Notes under the pieces: model-generated
Seen by the model: the letters and a program-made list of their open reading frames with translations, nothing else
Databases searched by the model: none
Told to the model about the DNA's origin: nothing
Assembly: GCA_012520135.1 (NCBI GenBank)
Contig: JAAYOX010000374.1
Coordinates: 1-9,612 of the forward strand
From: Clostridia bacterium
Lineage (GTDB): Bacteria > Bacillota > DULZ01
Length of the DNA: 9,612 nt
Direction: 5' to 3'
Part shown: piece after piece, positions 1 through 5,909 of the stretch
Numbering within the stretch: the first letter of the stretch is position 1
How the letters are laid out: every line of letters begins with the position of its first letter
Position numbers and translations under genes: made by a program

Positions 1-2
1 AA

Positions 3-215
3 AACCGTAATGCCAGTTATGGTACCGCCATCGGCTTTAATAATACGGCCTTTTCTATCGGCTATACTGTGGGCCCTTTAATTGGGGGAGCTATTGTAGA
101 TATCTGGAGTTTAAAAAGGTTGTTTATAGCTTTTGCAGTTGTTATGATTTGTTACCTGCCGGTGTTGTTGGTAGGCGCCAAAGGACTTAGGCGTCCTTCT
201 GCCATTAAAGCTTGA
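3..215 (+). CDS. MFS transporter, C-terminal fragment (5' end outside window)
   Basis: An open frame enters from the left edge and stops with TGA at 213-215, giving about 70 residues. It begins NRNASYGTAIGFNNTAFSIG and continues with GYTVGPLIGG, which fits the G-x-x-x-G-P-x-x-G-G pattern of drug-efflux-type major facilitator proteins. This close to the C-terminus it would be the second-half counterpart of that motif, near TM11. A hydrophobic stretch (LFIAFAVVMICYLPVLLVGA) follows as a last helix, then a short basic tail. The protein is therefore an inner-membrane secondary transporter. The substrate cannot be told from this fragment; efflux is a family-level guess. Nothing links it to the B12 genes that follow, which have their own promoter and riboswitch. 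Confidence 0.75.
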   Translation, partial: NRNASYGTAIGFNNTAFSIGYTVGPLIGGAIVDIWSLKRLFIAFAVVMICYLPVLLVGAKGLRRPSAIKA

Positions 216-252
216 ACAGTGTTTCCCCGGGCGAATCCGGCATAAAAGGCTA

Positions 253-281
253 TTGCTAAATAGCTCATCTTAGAGTATGAT
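253..281 (+). promoter_or_regulatory. Probable sigma-A promoter for the cobalt transporter operon
   Basis: A -35-like TTGCTA (253-258, 4 of 6 matches to TTGACA) and a -10-like TATGAT (276-281, 5 of 6 matches to TATAAT) are separated by exactly 17 bases. Transcription would start near 288, about 20 bases before the first riboswitch helix, which is the expected layout for a leader-controlled operon. This is a pattern match only. Confidence 0.5.
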
Positions 282-307
282 TTAGATTAAACAACTGAAT
301 AATAAGA

Positions 308-526
308 ACTTGGGTATTCCCGTGCCAACGGGAATAAAAGGGAACCGGGTGAGAATCCCGGACGGTCCGGCCACTGTAAGTGGGGAGCGGCTTTCAAGAT
401 GCCACTGTGTGGTGCCAGGTAAGTGTGTAGTTGTGTGACATATGTCCGCAATGGAGCACTATTTGGTACCGGATGGGAAGGCGAAAGTGACAGCTATGAT
501 CCATAAGTCAGGAGACCTGCCCAAGT
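308..526 (+). promoter_or_regulatory. Cobalamin (B12) riboswitch, copy 1, upstream of cbiQ
   Basis: The leader carries the hallmark elements of the cobalamin aptamer. Closing helix P1 is ACTTGGG (308-314) with CCCAAGT (520-526). A 9-bp hairpin follows at 315-323/328-336. The conserved core contains GGGAACCGGGTGAGAATCCC (from 340) and GCCACTG, then GGGAAGGCGAAAGT. The B12 box AGTCAGGAGACCTGCC ends just before the 3' strand of P1. An intrinsic terminator (598-630) follows and the coding region starts at 652, so the expected logic is transcription attenuation: cobalamin bound, terminator forms, cobalt import off. About 90 bases of the core (331-420) are nearly identical to copy 2 at 3259-3348. 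Confidence 0.95.
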
Positions 527-597
527 GTCAGTATGTTATACCTTCCGCGGAAAGGTCAAGTACTAATCAAATTTTTGCCTGAAGAATAGTATTTTAG

Positions 598-630
598 AAA
601 ACCTGGCTGTGGAAGCAGCCGGGTTTTTTA
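598..630 (+). terminator. Riboswitch-controlled intrinsic terminator before cbiQ
   Basis: AAAACCTGGCTG (598-609) pairs with CAGCCGGGTTTT (616-627) around a 6-base loop, giving a 12-bp stem with one T-G pair that runs into six T residues (624-629). It lies between the B12 aptamer and the cbiQ start, so it is most simply the off-state hairpin of that riboswitch. A possible competing helix is visible: AGTCAGG in the B12 box can pair with CCTGGCT of the 5' arm (7 pairs, one wobble). Confidence 0.88.
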
Positions 631-651
631 TTTATTGGGGGAGAAGAGAGC

Positions 652-1350
652 ATGAACCATATTCTTAGAAAAGAAAAAATCAATCCCGAGACTGCCATCA
701 TCAGCCTTTTTATTGTTTTGTTTTTCGTGTCATTCATTGACAGCTACCGGTTGTTGGCTATTACCGGTACCTTAGCTATCGTCTACTCCGTGGTTGTCTG
801 TGAAAATAAGTTTGTCTTGAGACTGGCAAAACCTGTGCTGCCTTTTGTAATTTTGATGTTGATGCCTACGGTAATTAGTTATTTGGTCACCGGTACTTTG
901 GCACAACTTGATTTTGTACTGATGATTGTAGGCAAGATTTTAATCTCCTCAATTTTATTGGGTACGGTTATCGCAAGACACTCCGCCTTGTATTTAGTGG
1001 AGGGAATTTTGAATATGGGCTTACCGCCCGTTTTCAACCGCATTTTTGCCCTTACTTTTCGGTATTTCCACATGATTTATGAAGATATAGAAAAAGGGAG
1101 AAAGGCCCTAACCGGAAGGGGGCTGTACGAAAGGAGGGGCTTGTCTTATCTCGGCATTTTCGGTGAATGGATAGGCGGTTTTTTTCTGAAGAGCAGCGAT
1201 CATGGTGACAAAGTTTTTCAAGCAATGAAAGCAAGAGGCTTTGAAGGTCAGGGGGGAAGTAGAGAACTTAGAAATAAGGCACTGGTTGTCAAATCCTCCT
1301 TATGGATCGCTGTCCTCATAATCATTTTAATTATTGATGGGAAGATGTAG
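652..1350 (+). CDS. cbiQ: ECF cobalt transporter transmembrane (T) component CbiQ
   Basis: This 232-residue protein is the membrane scaffold that couples ATP hydrolysis by CbiO to metal uptake through CbiM. Hydrophobic helices cover roughly residues 13-50 and 62-108, with a last helix at 213-229. The cytoplasmic coupling region follows the middle helices and carries the two basic-glycine motifs of the family: TGRG (154-157, in place of the usual ARG) and MKARGFEG (192-199). The length is slightly short for CbiQ (usually about 225-270). ATG 652 is favoured by a GGGGGAG Shine-Dalgarno at 637-643, 8 bases upstream. It is first in the operon and its stop is one base before the cbiO start. Cobalt as substrate is inferred from the B12 riboswitch; close relatives (NikQ) serve nickel. 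Confidence 0.9.
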   Translation: MNHILRKEKINPETAIISLFIVLFFVSFIDSYRLLAITGTLAIVYSVVVCENKFVLRLAKPVLPFVILMLMPTVISYLVTGTLAQLDFVLMIVGKILISSILLGTVIARHSALYLVEGILNMGLPPVFNRIFALTFRYFHMIYEDIEKGRKALTGRGLYERRGLSYLGIFGEWIGGFFLKSSDHGDKVFQAMKARGFEGQGGSRELRNKALVVKSSLWIAVLIIILIIDGKM

Positions 1351-1351
1351 A

Positions 1352-2161
1352 ATGGCAGTCAAACTTAAAAACGTAAGCTTCACTTATCCCAATGGCCGGA
1401 GGGGATTAACTGAGGTTAACCTACATATTAAATCAGGGAAAAAAACCGCTATACTGGGGGTCAACGGCAGTGGCAAGTCTACCTTGCTTTATCATCTGAA
1501 TGGCACAATTCTGCCTCAAACAGGCTCGGTGGAGATCCTTAATAAGAATGTACAGAAAAAGAATCTCCGTGAAATCAGGAGGCAAGTGGGCTTTCTGTTC
1601 GACTATCCTGATCATCAACTGTTTTCTACAACTGTATACCAGGATATAAAATTTGGTTTGGACAATTTCGGTTACGCCGAGGAGGAAAAAAAAGAGCGGA
1701 TTTTGCAGGTTGCCAAGGAGCTGGAAATCACCCCGTTACTTGACTATGCTCCCTATCAATTAAGCTTGGGACAAAAAAAGAAAGTAGCCATAGCCGGATT
1801 AATAGTTTTGGAACCCAGCATTATTGTTTGTGATGAGCCTTTCTCCGGCCTTGACGGTTATGGGTTGCTTCAATTTAAAGAACTATTGGATGGCTGGGTT
1901 GCAGAAGGAAAGACCATTATTTTTTCTACTCATGATGTGGATCTGACTTATGAATGGGCTGATGAAGTAGTAATTTTGAGTGATGGAAAGGTAATAATGG
2001 AAGGTCAGACTTCGGAAGTACTTACTGATGAGGAGATCTACCGCCGGGCAGGGTTAGTTAAACCAATGCTTTATGATTTGTTTGCCCGGCAGGATTTTAA
2101 GCCTAGGAATATGAGGGAAGCCAAGGAGTATTTACGAAAAATTGCCAATAAGAATTCGTAA
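1352..2161 (+). CDS. cbiO: ECF cobalt transporter ATPase CbiO
   Basis: This 269-residue ABC ATPase powers the CbiMQO importer at the cytoplasmic face. Walker A is GVNGSGKST (36-44), the signature is LSLGQ (137-141), Walker B ends in VCDEP (159-163), the D-loop is SGLD (165-168) and the switch histidine is H194. The segment after residue 80 reads FLFDYPDHQLF, where the family has F-Q-x-P-x-x-Q-L-F. The Q-loop glutamine is therefore Asp84, an unusual change, since that residue normally contacts the metal and couples to the membrane partner. ATG 1352 is chosen because MAVKLKNVSFTYPNG matches the family N-terminus and GGGAAG lies 7 bases upstream. TTG 1334 or ATG 1337 would add five or six residues and overlap cbiQ. 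Confidence 0.93.
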   Translation: MAVKLKNVSFTYPNGRRGLTEVNLHIKSGKKTAILGVNGSGKSTLLYHLNGTILPQTGSVEILNKNVQKKNLREIRRQVGFLFDYPDHQLFSTTVYQDIKFGLDNFGYAEEEKKERILQVAKELEITPLLDYAPYQLSLGQKKKVAIAGLIVLEPSIIVCDEPFSGLDGYGLLQFKELLDGWVAEGKTIIFSTHDVDLTYEWADEVVILSDGKVIMEGQTSEVLTDEEIYRRAGLVKPMLYDLFARQDFKPRNMREAKEYLRKIANKNS

Positions 2162-2175
2162 AGGGAGGTGTGTAA

Positions 2176-2808
2176 ATGCATTTAGCTGACGGAGTATTAA
2201 GCACTTCGGTGGTGGCGGTTACGTCGGCGGTGGCCGTGGCAGGTGTGGCAATTGGCATTAAAGGAATTGAAGATGAAGACATCCCCAAGATCAGTTTGAT
2301 GTCGGCCACCTTTTTCGGGGTGTCCCTGATTTCGATTCCTGTGCCGCCTACTTCCGTTCATCCTCTTTTATGCGGTCTAATCGGAATTCTCTTGGGAAGA
2401 AGGCTAGCCCTGGCCTTTTTACCGGCTTTATTATTGCAAGCATTATTGTTCAGACATGGCGGTTTGACCACAGTAGGTGCCAATACCATCTTGCTGGCCA
2501 TACCCGGTTACTTATCTTATCTTTTGTTCCGCCACCTGCCTATCAAAAACATAACTCTCCGGGGTGGACTTGTGGGCGGCTTGTCGGTGGTGATCACTGT
2601 GGCAGTTTTAGTAGTTTTGCTGGCCATAACCGATCCCAGGTTTGCTCAAGGGGATTTTTCCGTGGCCAAGATTGTAGCAGTGGGTCATCTGCCCCTGGTG
2701 GCCATTGAGGGGATTGTTACCGGTTTTGCGGTGAGATTCATGGAAAAGCATAAACCTGATTGGGTTATTTCGGGAAGGGGAGAATTAGCTGATGCTCAAG
2801 TTCAATAA
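2176..2808 (+). CDS. cbiM: ECF transporter substrate-binding membrane component CbiM (cobalt/nickel)
   Basis: This 210-residue, highly hydrophobic protein is the metal-selective S-component. It starts MHLADG. In CbiM/NikM the N-terminal Met-His loop folds into the membrane and His2 binds Co(II) or Ni(II). The family motif around SVHPLLCGLIGILLG (60-74, with metal-ligand candidate H62) and the C-terminal HLPLVAIEGIVTG are also present. A strong AAGGGAGGTG ribosome site at 2161-2170 fixes the start. The gene follows cbiO by 14 bases and overlaps the next gene by 17. Cobalt is favoured over nickel because of the B12 riboswitch, but sequence alone does not settle it. No separate CbiN is present; the next gene appears to take its place. 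Confidence 0.92.
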   Translation: MHLADGVLSTSVVAVTSAVAVAGVAIGIKGIEDEDIPKISLMSATFFGVSLISIPVPPTSVHPLLCGLIGILLGRRLALAFLPALLLQALLFRHGGLTTVGANTILLAIPGYLSYLLFRHLPIKNITLRGGLVGGLSVVITVAVLVVLLAITDPRFAQGDFSVAKIVAVGHLPLVAIEGIVTGFAVRFMEKHKPDWVISGRGELADAQVQ

Positions 2809-3190
2809 AAGATTTTTTCTTTGCTTAATTGCTTTGCTGGTACTCATCCCCGGTGTGGCCTCTGCTCATGGCATGTTATTGAGACTGGAAGAACCGGGTA
2901 TGTTTAAAGTGGAGTACGACGGCGGTGGTTTTTCACCCAGAACGGAAGTTGTGCTTTACGATGAAGAGGGTCGTGAACTGGAAAGAGGCCTGGTGGATGA
3001 GGAAGGTAAATATCATTTTGATGAGAACCTGGCCGTTTACCGGGCCGTAGCCGATGACGGGATGGGGCACCGGGCGGAATATAAGGAAGGAGTGGAGGAA
3101 AAAACAATACCTAAAGTTCCCGTTGTGATTGCCGTTTTTGCCGTGGTTGCAGTAATATTTGTTGTTTTCAATAAGAAGAAAAAAGTTTAA
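2792..3190 (+). CDS. NikL/CbiL-like membrane-anchored accessory protein of the cobalt/nickel transporter
   Basis: This 132-residue protein has a signal peptide (1-25, ending A-S-A), an extracytoplasmic beta-rich domain of about 80 residues and a C-terminal transmembrane helix (about 107-126) followed by KKKKV. Cleavage after ASA would leave histidine as the first residue (H26, HGMLLRLEEP). The domain contains a Greek-key-like stretch (TEVVLYDEEGRELERGLVDE) and ADDGMGHRAEY (87-97), which resembles the DDGMGH motif I recall from NikL-type proteins next to NikM/CbiM. It probably helps CbiM load metal, taking the place of CbiN. This is inferred from position and architecture, as biochemical roles of this family are poorly known. 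The name CbiL is avoided because it also denotes a B12-synthesis methyltransferase. ATG 2792 lies inside the end of cbiM, so translation may be coupled. Confidence 0.75.
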   Translation: MLKFNKRFFLCLIALLVLIPGVASAHGMLLRLEEPGMFKVEYDGGGFSPRTEVVLYDEEGRELERGLVDEEGKYHFDENLAVYRAVADDGMGHRAEYKEGVEEKTIPKVPVVIAVFAVVAVIFVVFNKKKKV

Positions 3191-3236
3191 TGGATTTTTT
3201 AGGAATAATATCTATAGGAAAAATGAATAGTCGGCG

Positions 3237-3434
3237 CTTGGGTGTTCCTGTTGAAGCAGGAATAAAAGGGAACCGGGTGAGAATCCCGGACGGTCCGGCC
3301 ACTGTGAGTGGGGAGCGGCTTTCAAGATGCCACTGAGCGGTGTCAGGTGTGTGGAGTATTTATTGCAGCATTTGATACCGGACGGGAAGGCGAAAGTGTC
3401 AGTTTTGATCCACAAGTCAGGAGACCTGCCTAAG
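3237..3434 (+). promoter_or_regulatory. Cobalamin (B12) riboswitch, copy 2, upstream of nrdJ
   Basis: This is a second complete cobalamin aptamer. P1 is CTTGGG (3237-3242) with CCTAAG (3429-3434). A hairpin with arms 3243-3250 and 3257-3264 follows, then the GGGAACCGGGTGAGAATCCC core, GCCACTG, GGGAAGGCGAAAGTG and the B12 box AGTCAGGAGACCTGCC. It matches copy 1 at 86 of 90 positions over 3259-3348 and differs more in the peripheral loops. Its P1 and P2 arms differ from copy 1 by pairing-preserving changes. A hairpin (3478-3504) and a strong terminator (3508-3541) follow, then nrdJ. I see no convincing promoter between 3190 and the aptamer (TAATAT at 3206-3211 lacks a good -35), so it may be transcribed partly by read-through from the cobalt operon. 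Confidence 0.95.
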
Positions 3435-3477
3435 TGTCAGTATGACCCGCCTTCCGTCGAAAGGCCAAGTACCGATC

Positions 3478-3504
3478 AAACTATTTTTGATGAAAAAATA
3501 GTTT
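3478..3504 (+). promoter_or_regulatory. AT-rich hairpin between B12 aptamer 2 and its terminator
   Basis: AAACTATTTTT (3478-3488) pairs perfectly with AAAAATAGTTT (3494-3504) around a 5-base loop, an 11-bp stem directly before the terminator at 3508. GAT/ATC can extend it with one bulged base. It is part of the expression platform and may act as a spacer or pause hairpin that sets the timing of terminator folding. Copy 1 has only a weak counterpart (about 571-591), so this element is not a simple duplicate. Confidence 0.6.
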
Positions 3505-3507
3505 ATC

Positions 3508-3541
3508 AAGCTTGGTTGCAGAAGGCAGCCAGGCTTTTTTT
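3508..3541 (+). terminator. Riboswitch-controlled intrinsic terminator before nrdJ
   Basis: AAGCTTGGTTGC (3508-3519) pairs with GCAGCCAGGCTT (3525-3536) in an uninterrupted 12-bp stem (two T-G wobbles) with a 5-base loop, followed by a T run to 3541. A possible antiterminator is GGCCAAG (3463-3469), which can pair with CTTGGTT in the 5' arm. The terminator sits 81 bases before nrdJ and, by analogy with copy 1, should form when cobalamin is bound. Confidence 0.9.
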
Positions 3542-3575
3542 ATTGCAGAAAAGCTTGGAGTATTGGAAACGATAC

Positions 3576-3607
3576 CGGTTGACTTCCCCTGAAGCGGAAG
3601 ATGACCG
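3576..3607 (+). other. RNA hairpin just upstream of the nrdJ ribosome binding site
   Basis: CGGTTG (3576-3581) pairs with TGACCG (3602-3607), then an A-A mismatch, then CTTCC (3583-3587) pairs with GGAAG (3596-3600) around an 8-base loop. The result is 11 pairs, two of them wobble. There is no T run, so it is not a terminator. It ends one base before the GGAGAAAGGGAG purine stretch of nrdJ and could affect translation or transcript stability. Function is not known. Confidence 0.5.
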
Positions 3608-3608
3608 T

Positions 3609-3620
3609 GGAGAAAGGGAG
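3609..3620 (+). promoter_or_regulatory. Shine-Dalgarno region deciding the nrdJ start
   Basis: The purine run GGAGAAAGGGAG serves two possible GTG starts. AGGGAG (3615-3620) is 8 bases from GTG 3629, a near-ideal spacing. GGAG (3609-3612) is 10 bases from GTG 3623. The first pairing is the better one, so 3629 is preferred; the difference is two residues. Confidence 0.55.
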
Positions 3621-3628
3621 CAGTGAGA

Positions 3629-5899
3629 GTGAATTTAAGTCCAAACGCCATCACAATTTTGGAGAAAAGATACCTTCGCAAGGAAGACAATCAAATAGTG
3701 GAAACACCGGAAGAACTTTTTCGCCGGGTAGCCAAATCCATCGCCTCAGCAGAAAAAGCCTTCAATCCCGAGATCAGAGAAGAAGCAGTAGAGGAAATTG
3801 CCGGCACTTTTTATCAACTCATGGTTAATTTAGATTTTTTGCCCAACAGTCCTACCCTGATGAACGCTGGCCTAGAACTGGGGCAACTGGCAGCCTGCTT
3901 CGTACTGCCCGTAGGAGACAGCATGGAAGAAATCTTCACTGCAGTTAAACATGCCGCCCTGATCCACAAAAGCGGAGGGGGAACGGGCTTCTCTTTTTCC
4001 CGGATCCGGCCGAAAAGCGATCCGGTTAAGTCTACAGGAGGAGTGGCTTCGGGGCCTGTCTCCTTTATGAAAGTGTTTAACGCAGCTACTGAGGCCATCA
4101 AGCAAGGGGGCACCAGAAGAGGAGCCAATATGGGGATTTTGAGGGTTGACCACCCCGATATCCTGGAGTTTGTCACGGCCAAGCAAGATAATAACGAATT
4201 AACCAATTTCAATATTTCCGTAGGTTTGACCAAGGAATTTATGGAGGCGGTAGAAGACAATGGCAAGTACGTTCTGACTTTTAATAGCAAAATCTACGAT
4301 CAGATCTCAGCTTCGGAGTTATTCGATTTGATCGTGGAACACGCCTGGAAAAACGGGGAGCCGGGGATTATTTTTTTAGACAGGCTCAATGAGGATAACC
4401 CTACACCGGCTTTAGGAGAAATAGAAGCCACTAACCCCTGCGGAGAACAACCGCTGTTGGGTTATGAAGCCTGTAACCTGGGTTCCATTAATCTGGCGCA
4501 AATGATTACCCCTGAAAAAACTATTGACTGGGACAAACTTGATGAAACCGTAAAATGGTGTGTTCGCTTCCTGGACAATGTAATTGAAGTCAGTAAATAC
4601 CCCATCCCTGAAATCAAAACCATGGTGCGGGGTAACAGGAAAATAGGACTGGGCATTATGGGTTGGGCTAACCTGCTTTTTAAGCTCATGATCCCTTACA
4701 ACTCAGAAGAAGCAGTCGATTTAGCTTCAAAAGTGATGGCCTTTGTTCAGGAAAAAGCCCATCACTACTCCGGTGAATTAGCCTTGGAAAGAGGTAGCTT
4801 TCCCAATATTGAACAAAGCATTTACAAGGGACGGCCCATGCGGAATGCCACCTGTACCACCATTGCTCCAACCGGCACCATCAGTATGATTGCAGGAGCA
4901 TCCTCCGGTATCGAGCCGGTATTCTCTCTGGCTTATGCCAAGCATGTGCTGGACGGGGAGACTCTCGTGGAGATTAACCCTGTTTTTAAGGAATACCTTG
5001 ACACCCTGGAGCCGGCCAAGAGAAGTGCCATCATCAATCATGTATTAGAGAAGGGAACTGTTCAAAATATCGAGGGATTCCCTGAACAGTGGAAAAAAGT
5101 GTTTGTCACTGCCCTGGAAATCAGCCCGGAATACCATATTAAAATGCAGGCTGCTTTTCAAAAGCACTGTGATAATGCAGTTTCCAAAACGGTTAATTTC
5201 CCCTATACCGCCACTAAAGAAGACGTTCGTCGTGTTTATGAACTGGCTTACCAATTGGGCTGTAAAGGAGTTACCGTTTACCGTTCCGGCAGCAGAACCC
5301 AGGAGGTTCTCACCGTGGGGAAAGGGGAACAGAAAAAAGAACATACCCCGGCAGAAAAGATTTATCCCCGCTCCCGTCCCAAACAAACCATCGGTATCAC
5401 TGACCAAGTAAGAACCGGCTGCGGCAAGATGTATATTACCGTCAACTCTGACAAGCAAGGTTTGATCGAAACTTTCATCACTACCGGCTCCACCGGTGGC
5501 TGCAGCGGCTTTACTGAAGGGGTCAGCCGCCTCATTTCCCTGGCGTTGAGGGCCAATATCGCTCCCGAAGCCATTATCGATCAGCTTACCTCCGTCAGTT
5601 GCCCCAACTTCATTCGCAGAAAGGCTACTGACAAGAGTATCGTAGGGAAAAGCTGTCCGGATATTATCGGTCGTATCCTGCACCGGCAGTTACAGGTTAA
5701 CGGCAGCATACCGGAAGAGATTATACCAGTGTTGCAAGCAGAATGGGAAGAGTACTGCGCTAACCATGAAGTAAATTGTGCTTGGGAAGTGCCTGAAGAC
5801 GGATATCTTAAGCTGGGTATCTGCCCGGAATGTAAAGGAAAATTACAGTTTGCAGAAGGGTGTCTCAGTTGTCAGTGTGGATATAGCAAATGCGGATAG
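3629..5899 (+). CDS. nrdJ: Adenosylcobalamin-dependent (class II) ribonucleoside reductase NrdJ
   Basis: This 756-residue cytoplasmic enzyme makes deoxyribonucleotides, using adenosylcobalamin to create a thiyl radical, so it works with or without oxygen. From GTG 3629, the catalytic residues are visible: Cys90 (ELGQLAACF), the N-P-C-G-E motif at 269-273 (radical Cys271, Glu273) and Cys282 (YEACNLGSINL). The spacing of 11 between the last two matches class II enzymes. Other motifs are GGGTGFSFSR, QGGTRRGAN and PTGTIS (414-419). It starts directly with the reductase fold, so no N-terminal ATP-cone is present. After a linker at about 560-590 comes a TSCPD-type domain (about 595-690) and a cysteine-rich tail: C732/C735/C745/C748 resemble a zinc ribbon, and C750 and C755 have the same spacing as the redox pair C731/C736 of the Lactobacillus leichmannii enzyme. 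GTG 3623 is an alternative start. It lies behind B12 riboswitch 2. Confidence 0.96.
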   Translation: MNLSPNAITILEKRYLRKEDNQIVETPEELFRRVAKSIASAEKAFNPEIREEAVEEIAGTFYQLMVNLDFLPNSPTLMNAGLELGQLAACFVLPVGDSMEEIFTAVKHAALIHKSGGGTGFSFSRIRPKSDPVKSTGGVASGPVSFMKVFNAATEAIKQGGTRRGANMGILRVDHPDILEFVTAKQDNNELTNFNISVGLTKEFMEAVEDNGKYVLTFNSKIYDQISASELFDLIVEHAWKNGEPGIIFLDRLNEDNPTPALGEIEATNPCGEQPLLGYEACNLGSINLAQMITPEKTIDWDKLDETVKWCVRFLDNVIEVSKYPIPEIKTMVRGNRKIGLGIMGWANLLFKLMIPYNSEEAVDLASKVMAFVQEKAHHYSGELALERGSFPNIEQSIYKGRPMRNATCTTIAPTGTISMIAGASSGIEPVFSLAYAKHVLDGETLVEINPVFKEYLDTLEPAKRSAIINHVLEKGTVQNIEGFPEQWKKVFVTALEISPEYHIKMQAAFQKHCDNAVSKTVNFPYTATKEDVRRVYELAYQLGCKGVTVYRSGSRTQEVLTVGKGEQKKEHTPAEKIYPRSRPKQTIGITDQVRTGCGKMYITVNSDKQGLIETFITTGSTGGCSGFTEGVSRLISLALRANIAPEAIIDQLTSVSCPNFIRRKATDKSIVGKSCPDIIGRILHRQLQVNGSIPEEIIPVLQAEWEEYCANHEVNCAWEVPEDGYLKLGICPECKGKLQFAEGCLSCQCGYSKCG

Positions 5900-5909
5900 G
5901 AGGAGAAAA

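Noticed and set aside
2370..2708. 112-codon + strand open frame inside cbiM
   Set aside because: Out-of-frame shadow; the cbiM frame has the family motifs, a proper ribosome site and hydrophobic helices across the same bases.
3186..3220. Promoter for riboswitch 2
   Set aside because: TAATAT (3206-3211) and TATAGG (3215-3220) resemble -10 boxes, but no acceptable -35 lies 16-18 bases upstream, so no promoter is called.
3327..3626. 99-codon + strand open frame across riboswitch 2 and its terminator
   Set aside because: It lies wholly over the B12 aptamer core, the terminator and the nrdJ ribosome site; its sequence is explained by RNA structure and it has no Shine-Dalgarno site.
3814..4290. 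158-codon open frame on the - strand inside nrdJ
   Set aside because: Antisense shadow of the conserved catalytic region of NrdJ, with no ribosome site or recognisable protein.
5045..5683. 212-codon open frame on the - strand inside nrdJ
   Set aside because: The + strand frame encodes well-conserved NrdJ motifs throughout this stretch; the antisense frame is a shadow with low-complexity Gly/Ala-rich product and no gene-like context.
5778..5909. N-terminal extension of the His-rich lipoprotein by 44 residues
   Set aside because: It overlaps the end of nrdJ and would hide the signal peptide and lipobox; ATG 5910 has a strong AGGAGG site.
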